A DNA stretch of 64,000 nt, taken from positions 124,001 to 188,000 of the forward strand of contig CM062379.1 of NCBI GenBank assembly GCA_031310005.1. Direction: 5' to 3'. Positions 23,905-34,851 of this stretch are shown in pieces. This stretch comes from Dactylellina haptotyla. Lineage: Eukaryota; Ascomycota; Orbiliomycetes; Orbiliales; Orbiliaceae. A model generated the notes under the pieces. The model saw only the letters and a program-made list of their open reading frames with translations. It was not told where the DNA came from and did no database searches. A program made the translations under genes and the position numbers. The first letter of the stretch is position 1; the number at the start of each line of letters is the position of its first letter.

Positions 23905-24606
23905 TTACAATGAGTCGTTCCATTCGAAAACGGCTCCGGGCCATTCACCTTCTCCCGGTTTTGGAACATCAAAGCTGCCGATGGATTTGAGACCTTGTTT
24001 ATCATAGTATGCTACCAGCTTTCCATCATTGCCTCGCCAACAGTCGCCGCATAACCGCCTCAGTCCCATCTTTTTCACTTCCTCCTTCGCCAAAGCGATC
24101 AGTGCCGCACCTGAACCTTTGGCGTATACCCCAGCTCTGTGATCTGCCACCAGGAACAGGAGGTACAGAAATGGCTCCTCTTCGTCTTGCTCCGGTATTA
24201 CAGAGCGGACATAGTCTGCAGATTTTCCGTGGAGCACCATGGCGCCAACTGGTATTGTAACGAGGTCTTCCGGTTCGCCGTCAAGCGAATATTTCTCGTT
24301 CAACGCGTCCGGTATTTTCCTCCTCTCGATTTCGACTTGCGCAACAAACGCCTTTGCCCAACCCTCTGGTGGGACTCCCGTGACGGTAAACCCATCAGCT
24401 TCCTTTGCAAAAGTAGCGTCGCTGTCGGAAACCATACCTCTGACTTTCTCAACACGGGCTGGTTGAGAACTGGGTAACTCAGTCCATTGGCTGTTACTTC
24501 CGACCGTGTTTAGAAATGGAAAGGTCGAGTCCCATGCCTCGACGAACCAACGGTCGTCTCCGTTGGACAATGTAGCGGGACGGAATTTAAAAGTTGGTGA
24601 AGCCAT
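23905..24606 (-). CDS. GNAT-family N-acetyltransferase
   Basis: A single exon of 233 residues from ATG 24606. GNAT enzymes transfer an acetyl group from acetyl-CoA to an amine. The C-terminal half carries a GNAT-like core: a hydrophobic strand (F-L-Y-L-L-F-L-V-A-D-H), then a loop and helix with K-G-S-G-A-A-L-I-A-L-A in place of the usual Q/R-x-x-G-x-G/A pyrophosphate loop, then L-C-G-D-C-W-R-G-N and Y-Y-D-K-Q-G-L, which corresponds to the final strand-helix of the fold. The N-terminal part has no signal peptide, so a cytosolic enzyme is expected. The acceptor is unknown. The region just upstream (24639-24697) is an almost pure A/T tract rich in TATATA and probably forms its promoter. Confidence 0.85.
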   Translation of the reverse strand: MASPTFKFRPATLSNGDDRWFVEAWDSTFPFLNTVGSNSQWTELPSSQPARVEKVRGMVSDSDATFAKEADGFTVTGVPPEGWAKAFVAQVEIERRKIPDALNEKYSLDGEPEDLVTIPVGAMVLHGKSADYVRSVIPEQDEEEPFLYLLFLVADHRAGVYAKGSGAALIALAKEEVKKMGLRRLCGDCWRGNDGKLVAYYDKQGLKSIGSFDVPKPGEGEWPGAVFEWNDSL

Positions 24607-25917
24607 TTATTCTGTTGGTTAACGTTGCAGCGTCGGTGTATATGCATATATGTATGTTTATATATAGTATAGTATCATATGAATATATATGTATATGTCT
24701 GTAGCTGCATCCCAAAGAGACCCGAGTCGCTGATATATATCTATATTATTGGAAAAACTGAATTGCGACGGAAACCGTCGATGCGTCATGACATTACGAA
24801 TCGCTCGTCTGGCGGGCCTGGACCTTCCGCATCGAAAATCAGGTCGCGTTTTGGCAGGTGCGAATGGTGTTGCAAACTAAGGGTAACCCCGCGAAGTATG
24901 ATTGAGTATTTTTTTTGGTGTGGTTTGGGCAGATTTGTTCCATTTGCACGTAAAAGTGGTGCTGCTTTTTTGGCACCTGGCAAAGCATTGCCTGCTCGGC
25001 CAGACAACGCAAAGGACAAGCCTGGTGGATCTTTAAAGGCAACACACTCGTGCGCTCACAGTTTGCTGGGTTGGAAATCAGCGCAAACTCTCCTGATTCG
25101 AATGCTCAATTGAAGGTCCCGCAACCTTGAAGACTACTATATTGCTCTAACCTAGGATTTTCTCGATATATTATAAAACGTCACTGCTAACGATTTTGAT
25201 AGACACTGTCCCTTTTACTTTGTAGCCCGTGAAGCTAAGTCTGTAGCTCTGTAATTCTTTTGTAAAGATTTATCTTTTCCTGGGTTGTGCACAATCTTGT
25301 TTGCAGCGTCCAGTCTGGGGACCAAGTGTAGCAATAAAGCATTCGTGCTTTGAAGGCGATCGAAGTCGTTCCCAAGTTTCAATACCTCAATAAAACTCGT
25401 AACGCTAGTATAGAATTTTCGATTGTATAACATATCTGAAGGTCAAAGTATATTCCTTTTGGTTTGGAAATAGTTCATATAGGGCTGCCCATCACCAATT
25501 GCGTGGCTATTTTTCGCTGTAAAGGACGGTTCAAAGTATTTTTTGGGGGACTGGATTTTCAACGCCTGGCTCCAGTTGGTTGGTCGACAAAGGCAGTAGC
25601 AAATGTCGTCTCGTTGGTTGGTGGTGGGGAGCCAATTTTTTCGTTTGGGTGCCCACTCCTGCCCTAGTTTCCCAGAATTATAGGCACACCCCAGGCTGCA
25701 GGGCGGGGCATGCCTCAGGTCAGACTCCAGACACCACCCAACCCGCAGGCTAGCCACCAATCTGTACACCGGCTCAAGGTGTCCAAGGCATGCAGAGTGC
25801 CACAAACCAAAGCGAGCAACCCCCATTCTCACCTGGTTTGTCTGCACCGGAACAAAGAATTCCCCAAGCAAATTAAACATCCGCCCCTGAAAAGGCAAAC
25901 ATCGTGAGTGACAATAA
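24607..25917. other. Intergenic region with AT-rich promoter tract
   Basis: Positions 24639-24697 are a TA/TATG-rich tract directly upstream of the acetyltransferase start. The remaining ~1.2 kb shows only short frames without recognisable domains. The right end serves as promoter of the RNA exonuclease gene. Confidence 0.5.
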
Positions 25918-27883
25918 ATGCTTGGCCCGTGCGCCTTATTCAGGGACAGAGATATATATTACCATTCGAGATACCATGTCCAAACGGCTCTCCCCAAGAT
26001 TTTATCTGGATCTATCCAATTCAATCAACAATGGTGCTTGAGAGCGTCTGAAGATTTTGTGCAGAAACGGGTTGACAATTTAGGTTGTCGATCGTGCCGC
26101 GTAGTTGGAACCAACACAGAAAATGAGCGAAGCGAGATTGCCCAAGAAACGCAACCCCGAAGCAACATTATTGGAATTTTCTCGAGGCGGACCATTACCG
26201 ATCTGCTAATTAGGATCCAGGACCTGCACCTTTGGCATCATAAAATTATCAAATTACCTCTCAATTTGTATCGCCTGAAGTTCATTGATTCAAAACCCAT
26301 CAAACGGCTCCGGTTTGGTCGTCTCAATTGCTTGACTATCCAAGAATCTGTTAAGCGTCAACGGAAAGGCATTCGAGCCGATTACAAAGGCATGCCGGGC
26401 CTGACAGCTTCCTCCCAAACGTGGAGTGACTTCCCATTCACACCAGAGCGCGAAAAATCGATAAAGAGATTTCTTCTACCAAAGGAGAAATATAAAAGTT
26501 ATGGTTATCGGAAAGAAGTTTTTAGCTCCGAAGAGTTGCTGCACAAGTACGAGGCATATTGTAAGCGATGCAACGGTTAGTATATAGAATACCCAATATA
26601 GCTGAAAGGCAGAATCTCCGTGCAATGGCTTGAGGTTTGACGAAATACTTCCTAATAGCATTCGCATTGAAACCGGATAGTGGGATCTTGAACTATCAAG
26701 AACTGTTAAACTGCAAAGTTCACCCGGGCAAGAAAATGGAAATGGTATGTCGAACTTGGAATGTCGCGAATCCGAACTCGAAAGCGAACACTAACCCTCG
26801 TCTGCTTTTCGATAGGAAAAAATATGGACCTGCTGCCGGAGTACTACAGTAATTTACCCTGGCGAGCCTACTGGATGTCAAATTTTTCCACGCCATGACT
26901 GGAATAGTGACTCACCGCTCCCTCGTGGGTTCTGGGACCTGCACCCTACTCCGCCATATAAACCAAGCGCGAACAACCGTTCCAGAGCCGCCCGTGTTGC
27001 TGTCTCACTGGACTGCGAGATGGCAACCAATAGGTTCAATCAGCCGGAGCTGGTCAAACTCACGCTTATTGATCTTTTCTCGAAGGAAGTTCTGATAGAC
27101 GCCTTGGTGAAACCGCAGGCGAAGATAAAGAATATGCTGACGTTCATCCATGGGATTACCTATAAGCAGATCCTATCGGCCGTGAACAATTCCAAGGCGC
27201 TAAACGGTCGCGATGCTGCTCGAGAGCGGATATTCGAGTTCGTAGGGCCGGAGACAATGGTATTTGTGCACGGTGGTGCTAATGACTTTTTGTGCCTGAG
27301 ATGGGTGCACCGAGCTATAGTGGACACCCAAGAGGTGGAGGGTAGGATAAAGAGGATTGGGGATGACGAGCTGGCCGATTGGCTGGATGATGAGGGGACC
27401 GGGCTGGAGGCCATGTGTAGGTTGAGAACGGGTGTGAGGATTCGCACTGGAAGTGGTGTTCACGATAGTCTGGAGGATGCCAGGGCTTGTCGAGAGTTGG
27501 GTATCTGGTATGCAAACAACTTGAGAGGAGAGATTACTATCAGAGACATTGATATGATTCCCACCGAAACGAAGGAGACGAAAAGAGAGGTTGCAACGGT
27601 CAAGATGCAGCTTCCTAGACTTGAAACCCAAGCCTGGCCCTGTCTTGGGAATTCGACAGCAACGAAACCACCAGCGAAGCCATTAGTGGCGGTTCCGACC
27701 TGGGTGCGACCTCCAGCGGTATCAGCACCAACACTGCCCGTAGCACAAAAACTAACCGATAGCCAGGTGTGGGATTGCAGAGTGTGTAAAGTTCAGGTAC
27801 CCGAGGCCAATAAACTGGCGCACCGAGTTGAACGGTCTCATATGGACAAGCTCGTGCTGCTGGTGCAGGAGAAGGGAGGATAA
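25918..27883 (+). CDS. DEDDh-family RNA exonuclease (REX3/REXO1-like)
   Basis: Three exons are proposed (25918-26575, 26659-26744, 26816-27883), joining in frame to about 603 residues. The middle carries a Zn-binding segment: C-K-R-C, then C-K-V-H-P-G-K and W-T-C-C, as in fungal and animal REX exonucleases. The nuclease domain has Exo I S-L-D-C-E-M, Exo II H-G-G-A-N-D and Exo III H-D-S-L-E-D-A, giving the DEDDh metal ligands and catalytic His. Near the C terminus, C-R-V-C followed by H and R-S-H resembles a C2H2 finger. Family members trim the 3' ends of structured RNAs in the nucleus. The N-terminal ~200 residues are basic and unassigned, so the start may lie elsewhere or an intron may be missed. 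Acceptor 26634 would also keep the frame at the second exon. Confidence 0.82.
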
Positions 27884-28285
27884 CCAGAACACGGCCCAAC
27901 TAACTAGTGATACTATCCAGTAGGGGAGATCATATGAATACTGTAACAGCGGCAGCAATGCCTAGTATGTGTAGCTAGATATATAGATAGACAGACAGAT
28001 ACAATACCAATCCGTTTCCCTGATATCCACCTCGTCTGAGATATAGACGTATATTTCTGAGTGATGTGCTGTGTTGCGTGTGTTGGGCCGGCGGTTTGTT
28101 GTCGTTGGAAACGTGCCCGAAAACAGCAGCGTTCTTTTTGTTTTGGTTTGCCGTCCTCGCCACCATTTCCCCCCTTCAACTTCAACCTCAACCTCATCAT
28201 CGCAACATCTTGACATCAGCCATCACCACCGACGCTCCCTCACCGCGCTCTCCCTCCTAAATGATATCGACAGACTCTCAGAATC
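27884..28285. other. Intergenic region and promoter of the HNH gene
   Basis: The stretch holds a GATA/GACA-type simple repeat around 27971-28003. A pyrimidine-rich run of CTTCAACCTCAACC type follows before the start at 28286, a common arrangement in fungal core promoters. Confidence 0.5.
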
Positions 28286-30664
28286 ATGGTCGGACGTCAG
28301 AAATCGAAACGAGGCCGGGGCTCCGGCCGGAGAACCATCTCTCGGTCGCCTGCCACCGATGACATCCTCGCCCTCAAGCGCATTGAACATCCCAGCAACA
28401 ACAACAAGACCCTCACCACCACCGCAACTACCACCACCACCAGTCACCCCCCTCTCGCTCCTCCTCCGCGCCCGTCTCAACCACGAGCACCCATCCCAGC
28501 CCCCGCTCAAACCCCGCCTAGGTCGCCTCCGTCCTCCAGTGGCTCCAAGCGCAAGTTCGAGGACATCGCGGAAGTCTCATGGGAGAGCAACGATGACAAG
28601 AACCTTCCAGAAGTTTCCTTCTCCGCCAATGCCTCCATCATGACAACATCCGATCGACCGTCCAGGAGACTCCGATCCACTTACACCCTCGCCGCCAGCA
28701 TCGCATCCATCGAGAAAACCACCCGGACCCGGCCGCGTCGAGCCGCCACACTCGAGCGATCCGTCACCAGAAATCCACTCTCTTCGGGCTTCTCCAAGCC
28801 CAATGATAGCGAAAAACTCGTCGTCAAGTCCCGCGACGGGCGAGAATGCTGGCTCTGTTCGCAAGAAAACACCGTCATGCTGGAGACCGCCCACAACGTG
28901 GTCGCCTCTAATCGTGACTTGGTATGTAAACTGTGGCTTCGACAGTTACCCTATGTCTGGCCTTCTTGCCATATCTTCAATGTGACTGCTTCTGACAAAT
29001 CGGGCCTGCAACAGTTCCTCAACTATCGTGACACCGTCGGGATCTTCCCACCAAATCTACGACATCTCGCATCTCCTCATAATCTTGTCACCCTCTGCAG
29101 AAACTGCCATTGCGTTTACGACTGCCAACAACCTCGTTGGATCATTCTACCGACAAACATCGACTACTTTGTCGATCACGAACTCGCAGACTACGACTCT
29201 CGAATCTTAGCCGCATCGAAGGGTCTGACTCGACCTCGTACAGTGCCAACGGCTCTGGAATACGCACACGCATCTCCAACAAACCTCTACATGCCATATT
29301 TCTTCGAAGAATCGGTCATGCCGAGGATGGACCCCGAAGAGGCACAGGCTCGCTTTCCTAGGGCATATGGCGGCGCTCCAACCACTATGATCCTAAAGGC
29401 CGGATTGGGAATCAACCAGCCGAAGATCAAGGCCTCAAAAAACTCCTCCCTCCCCTTCACAACAGGCATACCTGCCAACGTCCGTCAGCAAGTTACCCGT
29501 CTTTTTGAGCTATGGGACAGAGACCCCCCATCGCCAAAGAAACAACCAAAATCGCCCGTAAAACCCTGCATCAAGGACGAAGAACACCCCCCCGGCTCTG
29601 AAACTGACGAAAATAGTCAGAATGGAGCCAAGAAGCGGAAACCTCATGCCAACCCTCCTGGCCGCAAGAGGAAGTCTCCGCATGCCTCCCAACCACCTGC
29701 GGAAGAACAGGATGAACTCGCAGATATCTGCGCACCTACCAAAAAGAAAGCAAAGATGATGACTGGTGATGAGTACAACTCGCAAGATACTTCTCCAAAC
29801 TCACAGGGCACCACTGCAAACACAATGACTCATACCACCGGCCAAAACTCACAAAACTCTTCGGCCACAAAGAGATATAATCTACGTTCTCAATACAGAA
29901 CTCCACCGACATCTCCAGAATTACCCAGTGCATCTATAACCAAAACAACGGGCAAAGGCGGGGCCAAGCGCAAAGCAGAAGTCATGGTAACCGACACCGC
30001 GATCAGCAAGAGAAAGCGGGTAAGCACTTCTAGTGAAAGTGTTCTCGCGAAGAAATCTAGGAAGGTGGCGAAGGCTACCTCTAAACAGAAAGATGGAAAG
30101 AAGACGCAAACAAAGGCCGAGGAAACGAAGCCGGAGAAGATTGTTACTCCGTTGACGCCACGGTCACGTCCTAGTCCGCGGAAGCTCGTGTCGACGAAGA
30201 AGGTCTCAACGATCGTCAAACAGAGCGGTGTTAAAAAGCACCGCGCTGAAGAATCGCCTTTGAAGCGCAGTATCAAGCGTAACGCCGCAGCTTTGTTCGC
30301 AGACGTCACCGGAACTACTAATAAAGTAGGTGTTCAGGAAGGCACAAAAAAGAGAGTTGGAAAGGACGTGCCCCGCCTAACCCAACGTTTACCACCTGCT
30401 CAGTTCGACGATTCCTACGATCAGGCAGATGCGCAATTGGAGTCAGATACTGTTGCGAGCAACGTCGATTCGCTCGATGCACAGTCTGGGGGGTACGATG
30501 ATAACTATGACGAAGAGCAAGATGATGGCTACGCCTCCGATAGCGGGAGCGAAAGACCCGACAAAGATGACTGGGCTTGGGGCCCCAGCCATACAGCTAA
30601 CGATGTGGTTGAAGCCTGTGTTAGTTGGTTCGGTGTTGGAACTAGCGGAAGAATTTCCGACTAG
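28286..30664 (+). CDS. HNH-endonuclease-domain protein with disordered basic tail
   Basis: ATG 28286 opens a frame to 30664. An intron at 28922-29014 (GTATGT donor, CTGAC branch, CAACAG acceptor) is exactly 93 nt and has no stop, so it is invisible to frame alone. Removing it joins N-R-D-L to F-L-N-Y-R-D and restores the compact HNH-like domain: C-W-L-C, E-T-A-H-N-V-V, then S-P-H-N-L-V-T-L-C-R-N-C-H. The spliced protein is about 761 residues. The HNH domain spans roughly residues 185-260. Before it is a Pro/Ser/Thr-rich segment and after it come ~500 residues rich in Lys, Ser and Pro with nuclear-localisation-like clusters (P-G-R-K-R-K), ending in an acidic stretch. Many fungi carry such HNH proteins of unknown function; a nuclear DNA- or RNA-binding role is inferred. 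Confidence 0.85.
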   Translation: MVGRQKSKRGRGSGRRTISRSPATDDILALKRIEHPSNNNKTLTTTATTTTTSHPPLAPPPRPSQPRAPIPAPAQTPPRSPPSSSGSKRKFEDIAEVSWESNDDKNLPEVSFSANASIMTTSDRPSRRLRSTYTLAASIASIEKTTRTRPRRAATLERSVTRNPLSSGFSKPNDSEKLVVKSRDGRECWLCSQENTVMLETAHNVVASNRDLVCKLWLRQLPYVWPSCHIFNVTASDKSGLQQFLNYRDTVGIFPPNLRHLASPHNLVTLCRNCHCVYDCQQPRWIILPTNIDYFVDHELADYDSRILAASKGLTRPRTVPTALEYAHASPTNLYMPYFFEESVMPRMDPEEAQARFPRAYGGAPTTMILKAGLGINQPKIKASKNSSLPFTTGIPANVRQQVTRLFELWDRDPPSPKKQPKSPVKPCIKDEEHPPGSETDENSQNGAKKRKPHANPPGRKRKSPHASQPPAEEQDELADICAPTKKKAKMMTGDEYNSQDTSPNSQGTTANTMTHTTGQNSQNSSATKRYNLRSQYRTPPTSPELPSASITKTTGKGGAKRKAEVMVTDTAISKRKRVSTSSESVLAKKSRKVAKATSKQKDGKKTQTKAEETKPEKIVTPLTPRSRPSPRKLVSTKKVSTIVKQSGVKKHRAEESPLKRSIKRNAAALFADVTGTTNKVGVQEGTKKRVGKDVPRLTQRLPPAQFDDSYDQADAQLESDTVASNVDSLDAQSGGYDDNYDEEQDDGYASDSGSERPDKDDWAWGPSHTANDVVEACVSWFGVGTSGRISD

Positions 30665-33210
30665 TGATAAAGACAGAGAAGGATCGGGGCGATATGGCAT
30701 CTCATTATTTTTCAGAGACCATTATTCCGGCATGTTTTAATTTGGTATTAGTGACTTGTACAATTATGTGGGATTTATAGCGGGCGTTTCTTATTATGGG
30801 CTTTACATTGGCGTTTATATCTGCCGTTTTCAAGCATTATGGGCGCAAAAGGGATTTGGAAACCATTTTTTCGGCGTTATTCTGTTACTCTTGTTCATTG
30901 TGGGCATTTTTAAGGAACTGGAAAAGGACATCGGTGTTATTGTGTTTACTTGTTTATTCAAAAGTCGATATTATGTATAATAGGCGTCATCGGGCATTCT
31001 TTTCGCAAATTCATCATTGTTCAATCTTTTCCGCAGAACAACTTCGCATCTCTCCAAGATCCCCGTCATCAAATTGGGCTCGTAATTTAGACTTTGGAAC
31101 ATATTTCACATTGACTTTACGTTTGATCTTGTAGAAACTTGTCGTAGGCTCTATACTATTCCGGTATCGGAATACGAATTGTGCACCAGGATTTGATATA
31201 TTTTACATATATACTGGATTGGTATGTTCGAGGGCGAGTTAGTCTCGTTGCCAGACGTGCCGTCGTGCTGCTGGGGCGGGCGAGTATATCTCGCATAGGC
31301 TCCTCGGCCCTGACTTTAGTCTTAGGGCTCGGTCGTACGGAATATAGCTTATGATATTGTCCACAGTTTCCATTTATGGAACCGAACCGTCTGTCCGACA
31401 CCTTATTGCGCTGAAAAACCTGGATCCACCAGTTTCAAGTTTGAGTTCGGTATAACCTGACATGTATCTACAAGCTCCCATGTTTGGACGCTGGACTTCC
31501 ATTATCTAAAAATGTATCTTCTCTATACATCCTATTGCACCCCATTTCTCACTTTTTAAAAACCCTTGATTTTAATAACGAAAGGCCTCGAGATCTGACC
31601 GACCAGCTTTGAAAATGCGCATGCACTCTACCCTGTGTGCCCAAATGTGACATTCAGAAGGGAAAAGAAAACTTGAAGTCGAATGATCCGTGACCGAGGC
31701 GCAGATGATCTGTAGATATTGTAAGCAACGGCTTTGCACCCGGGTAAATTGTGGATCCGGATAATCCTCCCTGGAGGTTTCCTACATGCAATGATAGGTA
31801 CTTAAGATCTGAATCGCAATTTGCGAAACAGTAGGAAGGGCGAAAAAGAAAAATGACAAGTAACAGAATAATAGACATCTAGACATGAAAAATGGATGAC
31901 TCTGAAGCCCCCGTGCCAAGAGAAGAGTATAGATCTATATTCTCCTTCCGCGATGACTGTGCCCGACGCCTAATGTATATATATATCACTTTTAAACGCA
32001 AAATAAATTATCACGAACATGGATAGTTATAAATTCAAAGTTATAACTTACAAAGCAACATGTGCATTTGGTCTGTGCGTCAGGAAAGAACGACCGCTAA
32101 TCTTGTCGGAAACAAATTGGATTCTATCCATCGCCTACCGTCGCGATTTGAGAAGGTTATCGAAGAGGGTTTTAGGAAACCCATCCGAAAATTCCTGTGT
32201 CGCCTGCATGAAAAGAGGGCATTTTAGGTTCCACGGACAAAGTGGGGCCGATGGCAGTAGATCTTAAAGTTTATAGTACCGCATCCTCACAACTTGATTG
32301 ATGACAACATTGGAAATTCTCAGGGGTAATGCTTGAAATACCAAGACTAATCGTGGCTTTCGAAGCTTCGCCGCTAGGATAGACGTCGATGAGGACTTCC
32401 GCCTTTACCAACAACGCAGGTAGTGTGCGCACTATTTGGTGGATTATCGAGGCTGGTTGGATATCCTGGGAAGAGAACATGGGTCCCATGAGAGGGTATC
32501 GACGGAATGAGATCGCCCGAGGACTATTAATATAATTTCATCTAATCCTCATCCTGAAAGCTTGAAAGAGCTTGATCTGAAATTTCCTTCCCGTGGTTCC
32601 GCGACAAACACCATATCAGTCTTACGTCGGCTAAGGGGTACGCGCGAGGGTTGGACCAGAACCGCGTGCGTGCCAGTGTGAGTGAGTGTGTGTGTACCCA
32701 CAGGACGGCCAAAAAGGACTCAAGAAGAGAGAAAGCCAAATCTCGGCCCATGAAACGGAGGTCTCCATTATGCCCATGTCGAGGTCGACGCTGGCCGGCA
32801 CATGACAACCTCCAAGGTTCTGAGAACCTCTTATGGAATGTTCCATATGTCCAGATTAACAAAGTTACCTGGTTGAAAGCGCTCGATTGGGGCAAGGAGA
32901 TCAGTTCTGCGGGCCCGTGAGTGGCCAGTGGGGTTAGGTTCGGAACAGCACTCCGCTTGAAACAAACTACGGGGCAGGGTGGCCCTTGCGCACCTGGGCC
33001 TGACCTCCCTTCAACACTTTTCCCACGCCGCACCATGGCTCTGCCTGTGGGCCCCTCAGGCCCTGTCGGTCAATATTGCCGAAAGAGAGGCGTGCCGGGT
33101 TACAAGACTGGAAATTGGAGGGAATCGAGATGAGACGTCATGAGACCACGGCTGAGGATACCTACTATCGCGATGTTGTATGGAAGTTTGAGGCGGCGGC
33201 GAGGACCGCA
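30665..33210. other. Gene-poor stretch upstream of the endoglucanase
   Basis: No supportable gene in about 2.5 kb. The left end must hold the HNH gene's 3' untranslated region. A TATATATATA tract lies at 31975-31985. The frames around 32.5-33.0 kb (164 codons on the minus strand) have no domain, no splice support and overlap the probable endoglucanase promoter. Confidence 0.5.
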
Positions 33211-33217
33211 GAGTTAC

Positions 33218-33224
33218 TATATAA
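33218..33224 (+). promoter_or_regulatory. Putative TATA box of the GH5 endoglucanase
   Basis: TATATAA lies about 150 bp upstream of the ATG at 33374. A possible CreA-type GTGGGG lies further up at 32928-32933. Both are short-motif inferences. Confidence 0.35.
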
Positions 33225-33373
33225 CGAGTGCGCGGCGTCGTGCTCTTGGGCTGCTTTCCTGTCTTCACCAAGCTTGCATTCATTGGCGGCGAATAGAAAG
33301 TTCTATTCGGTACATATTTTTCTTCATTTTTATTCTTCTTTGTATACAGTTCCATCCGAATATTCGAACCAAC

Positions 33374-34851
33374 ATGAAGTTGGAAGTTGCTGCTTTGATC
33401 GCCGGCGGTGCCGTGCTCGCCTCTGCCCAACAATCCGTCTGGGGGCAATGTAAGTTACTTTACCGATTATTCTCAGATATATATAAATTGTTATGCGAAC
33501 TGTACTAATGAATCCATATAGGCGGTGGTATCGGTTGGACTGGTCCAACTACCTGTTCTTCGGGTAACTACTGCAGCTCGTAAGTCCCTTAATATCTATA
33601 TCAGATCTACTATAGCATGCGCGATACTAATTGACCGAACCAATATAGCCTCAACCCATACTACAGCCAGTGCTTGCCTGGAGCCGCCTCGACCACTGCT
33701 GTCACCACTGCTAGCAGGACTACCACCACTAGCAGCCGTACAACCACTACTTCTTCCCGTACGACTACCACTTCTTCTCGTACGACTACGACCTCGAGCA
33801 GAACTACCACGACGAGCAGCCGTACCACTACGACCTCGTCTCGCACCACCACGACCTCCTCGACTCCAACTGGAACCAAGAAGTTCACTTATGTCGGTGT
33901 CAACGAATCCGGAGCTGAGTTCGGAGAGAACACTATTCCCGGAACTCTTGGAAAGGATTACACATGGCCATCCCCATCTTCCATCGACTACTTTGTCGCC
34001 CGCGGTCTTAACACCTTCCGTGTCAACACCAAGAGTGAGTTTTATCCTTAGAACTTCAGAATTACCAGTTTACTGATGGGTATCTAGTGGAACGTATCAC
34101 TCCTCCAACATCTGGTGGTCTTACTGGGCCTTTCGACAGCGCCTACATCTCTGGCTTGGACACTATTATCAACTATATCACCAACAAGGGTGCCTATGCT
34201 ATCATTGACCCCCATAACTACGGCCGATTCAACGGTGCCATCATAACCGACACCAATGCCTTTAAGACCTGGTGGACCAATATCGCCAACCGTTACAAGG
34301 GTAACTCCCGTGTCATCTTTGATACCAACAACGAGTACAACACCATGGATCAGACCCTCGTCGTCAACCTGAACCAGGCTGCTATCGACGGTATCCGTGC
34401 TTCCGGTGCTACCAACACCATCTTCGTCGAGGGTAACCAGTGGACCGGTGCATGGTCTTGGACTTCGGTCAACGCCGCCACCATGATCAACCTCCATGAT
34501 CCCCTGAACAAGCTCGTCTTCCAAATGCACCAGTACCTCGACAGCGACTCCTCCGGTACCAGCGACCAGTGCGTCTCCTCCACCATTCTCAAGGAGCGAA
34601 TCACCAGCGCCACCCAATGGTGCCTCCAAAACAACGTCAAGTGCATCCTCGGTGAGGTCGGTGCCGGAAGCAACTCTCAGTGCCAGGCTGCCGTCATCGA
34701 TGGTCTCAACTACGCCCGTGACTCCGGTGCTTGGCTCGGTGTCCTCTGGTGGGCTGCCGGTCCATGGTGGGGAACCTACTTCCAGAGCATCGAGCCCCCA
34801 AGCGGCGCTGCTGTCAGCGCCTACGTTCCAATCCTCCAGTCCTACGTTTAA
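33374..34851 (+). CDS. Secreted endo-beta-1,4-glucanase, CBM1 plus GH5
   Basis: Four exons (33374-33449, 33522-33579, 33649-34034, 34088-34851) join in frame to 427 residues. A signal peptide ends near residue 18-19. An N-terminal CBM1 follows (W-G-Q-C-G-G-I-G-W-T-G-P-T-T-C, ending Y-Y-S-Q-C), then a Thr/Ser/Arg linker made of S-S-R-T-T-T-T repeats. The catalytic domain is GH5, most like subfamily 5: F-R-V-N-T-K-M-E-R, D-P-H-N-Y-G-R, the proton-donor Glu in T-N-N-E-Y-N (about residue 256), and the nucleophile Glu in I-L-G-E-V-G-A-G (about residue 363). It should cleave internal bonds of cellulose outside the cell, with the CBM1 docking it on crystalline cellulose. All key residues are present and the length is normal. 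The intron at the Q/C codon of the CBM1 is shared with the CE12 gene at 55404. Confidence 0.97.

Noticed and set aside
32542-33036. 164-codon open frame on the minus strand
   Set aside because: It lies across the probable endoglucanase promoter, has overlapping open frames on both strands and no recognisable domain.
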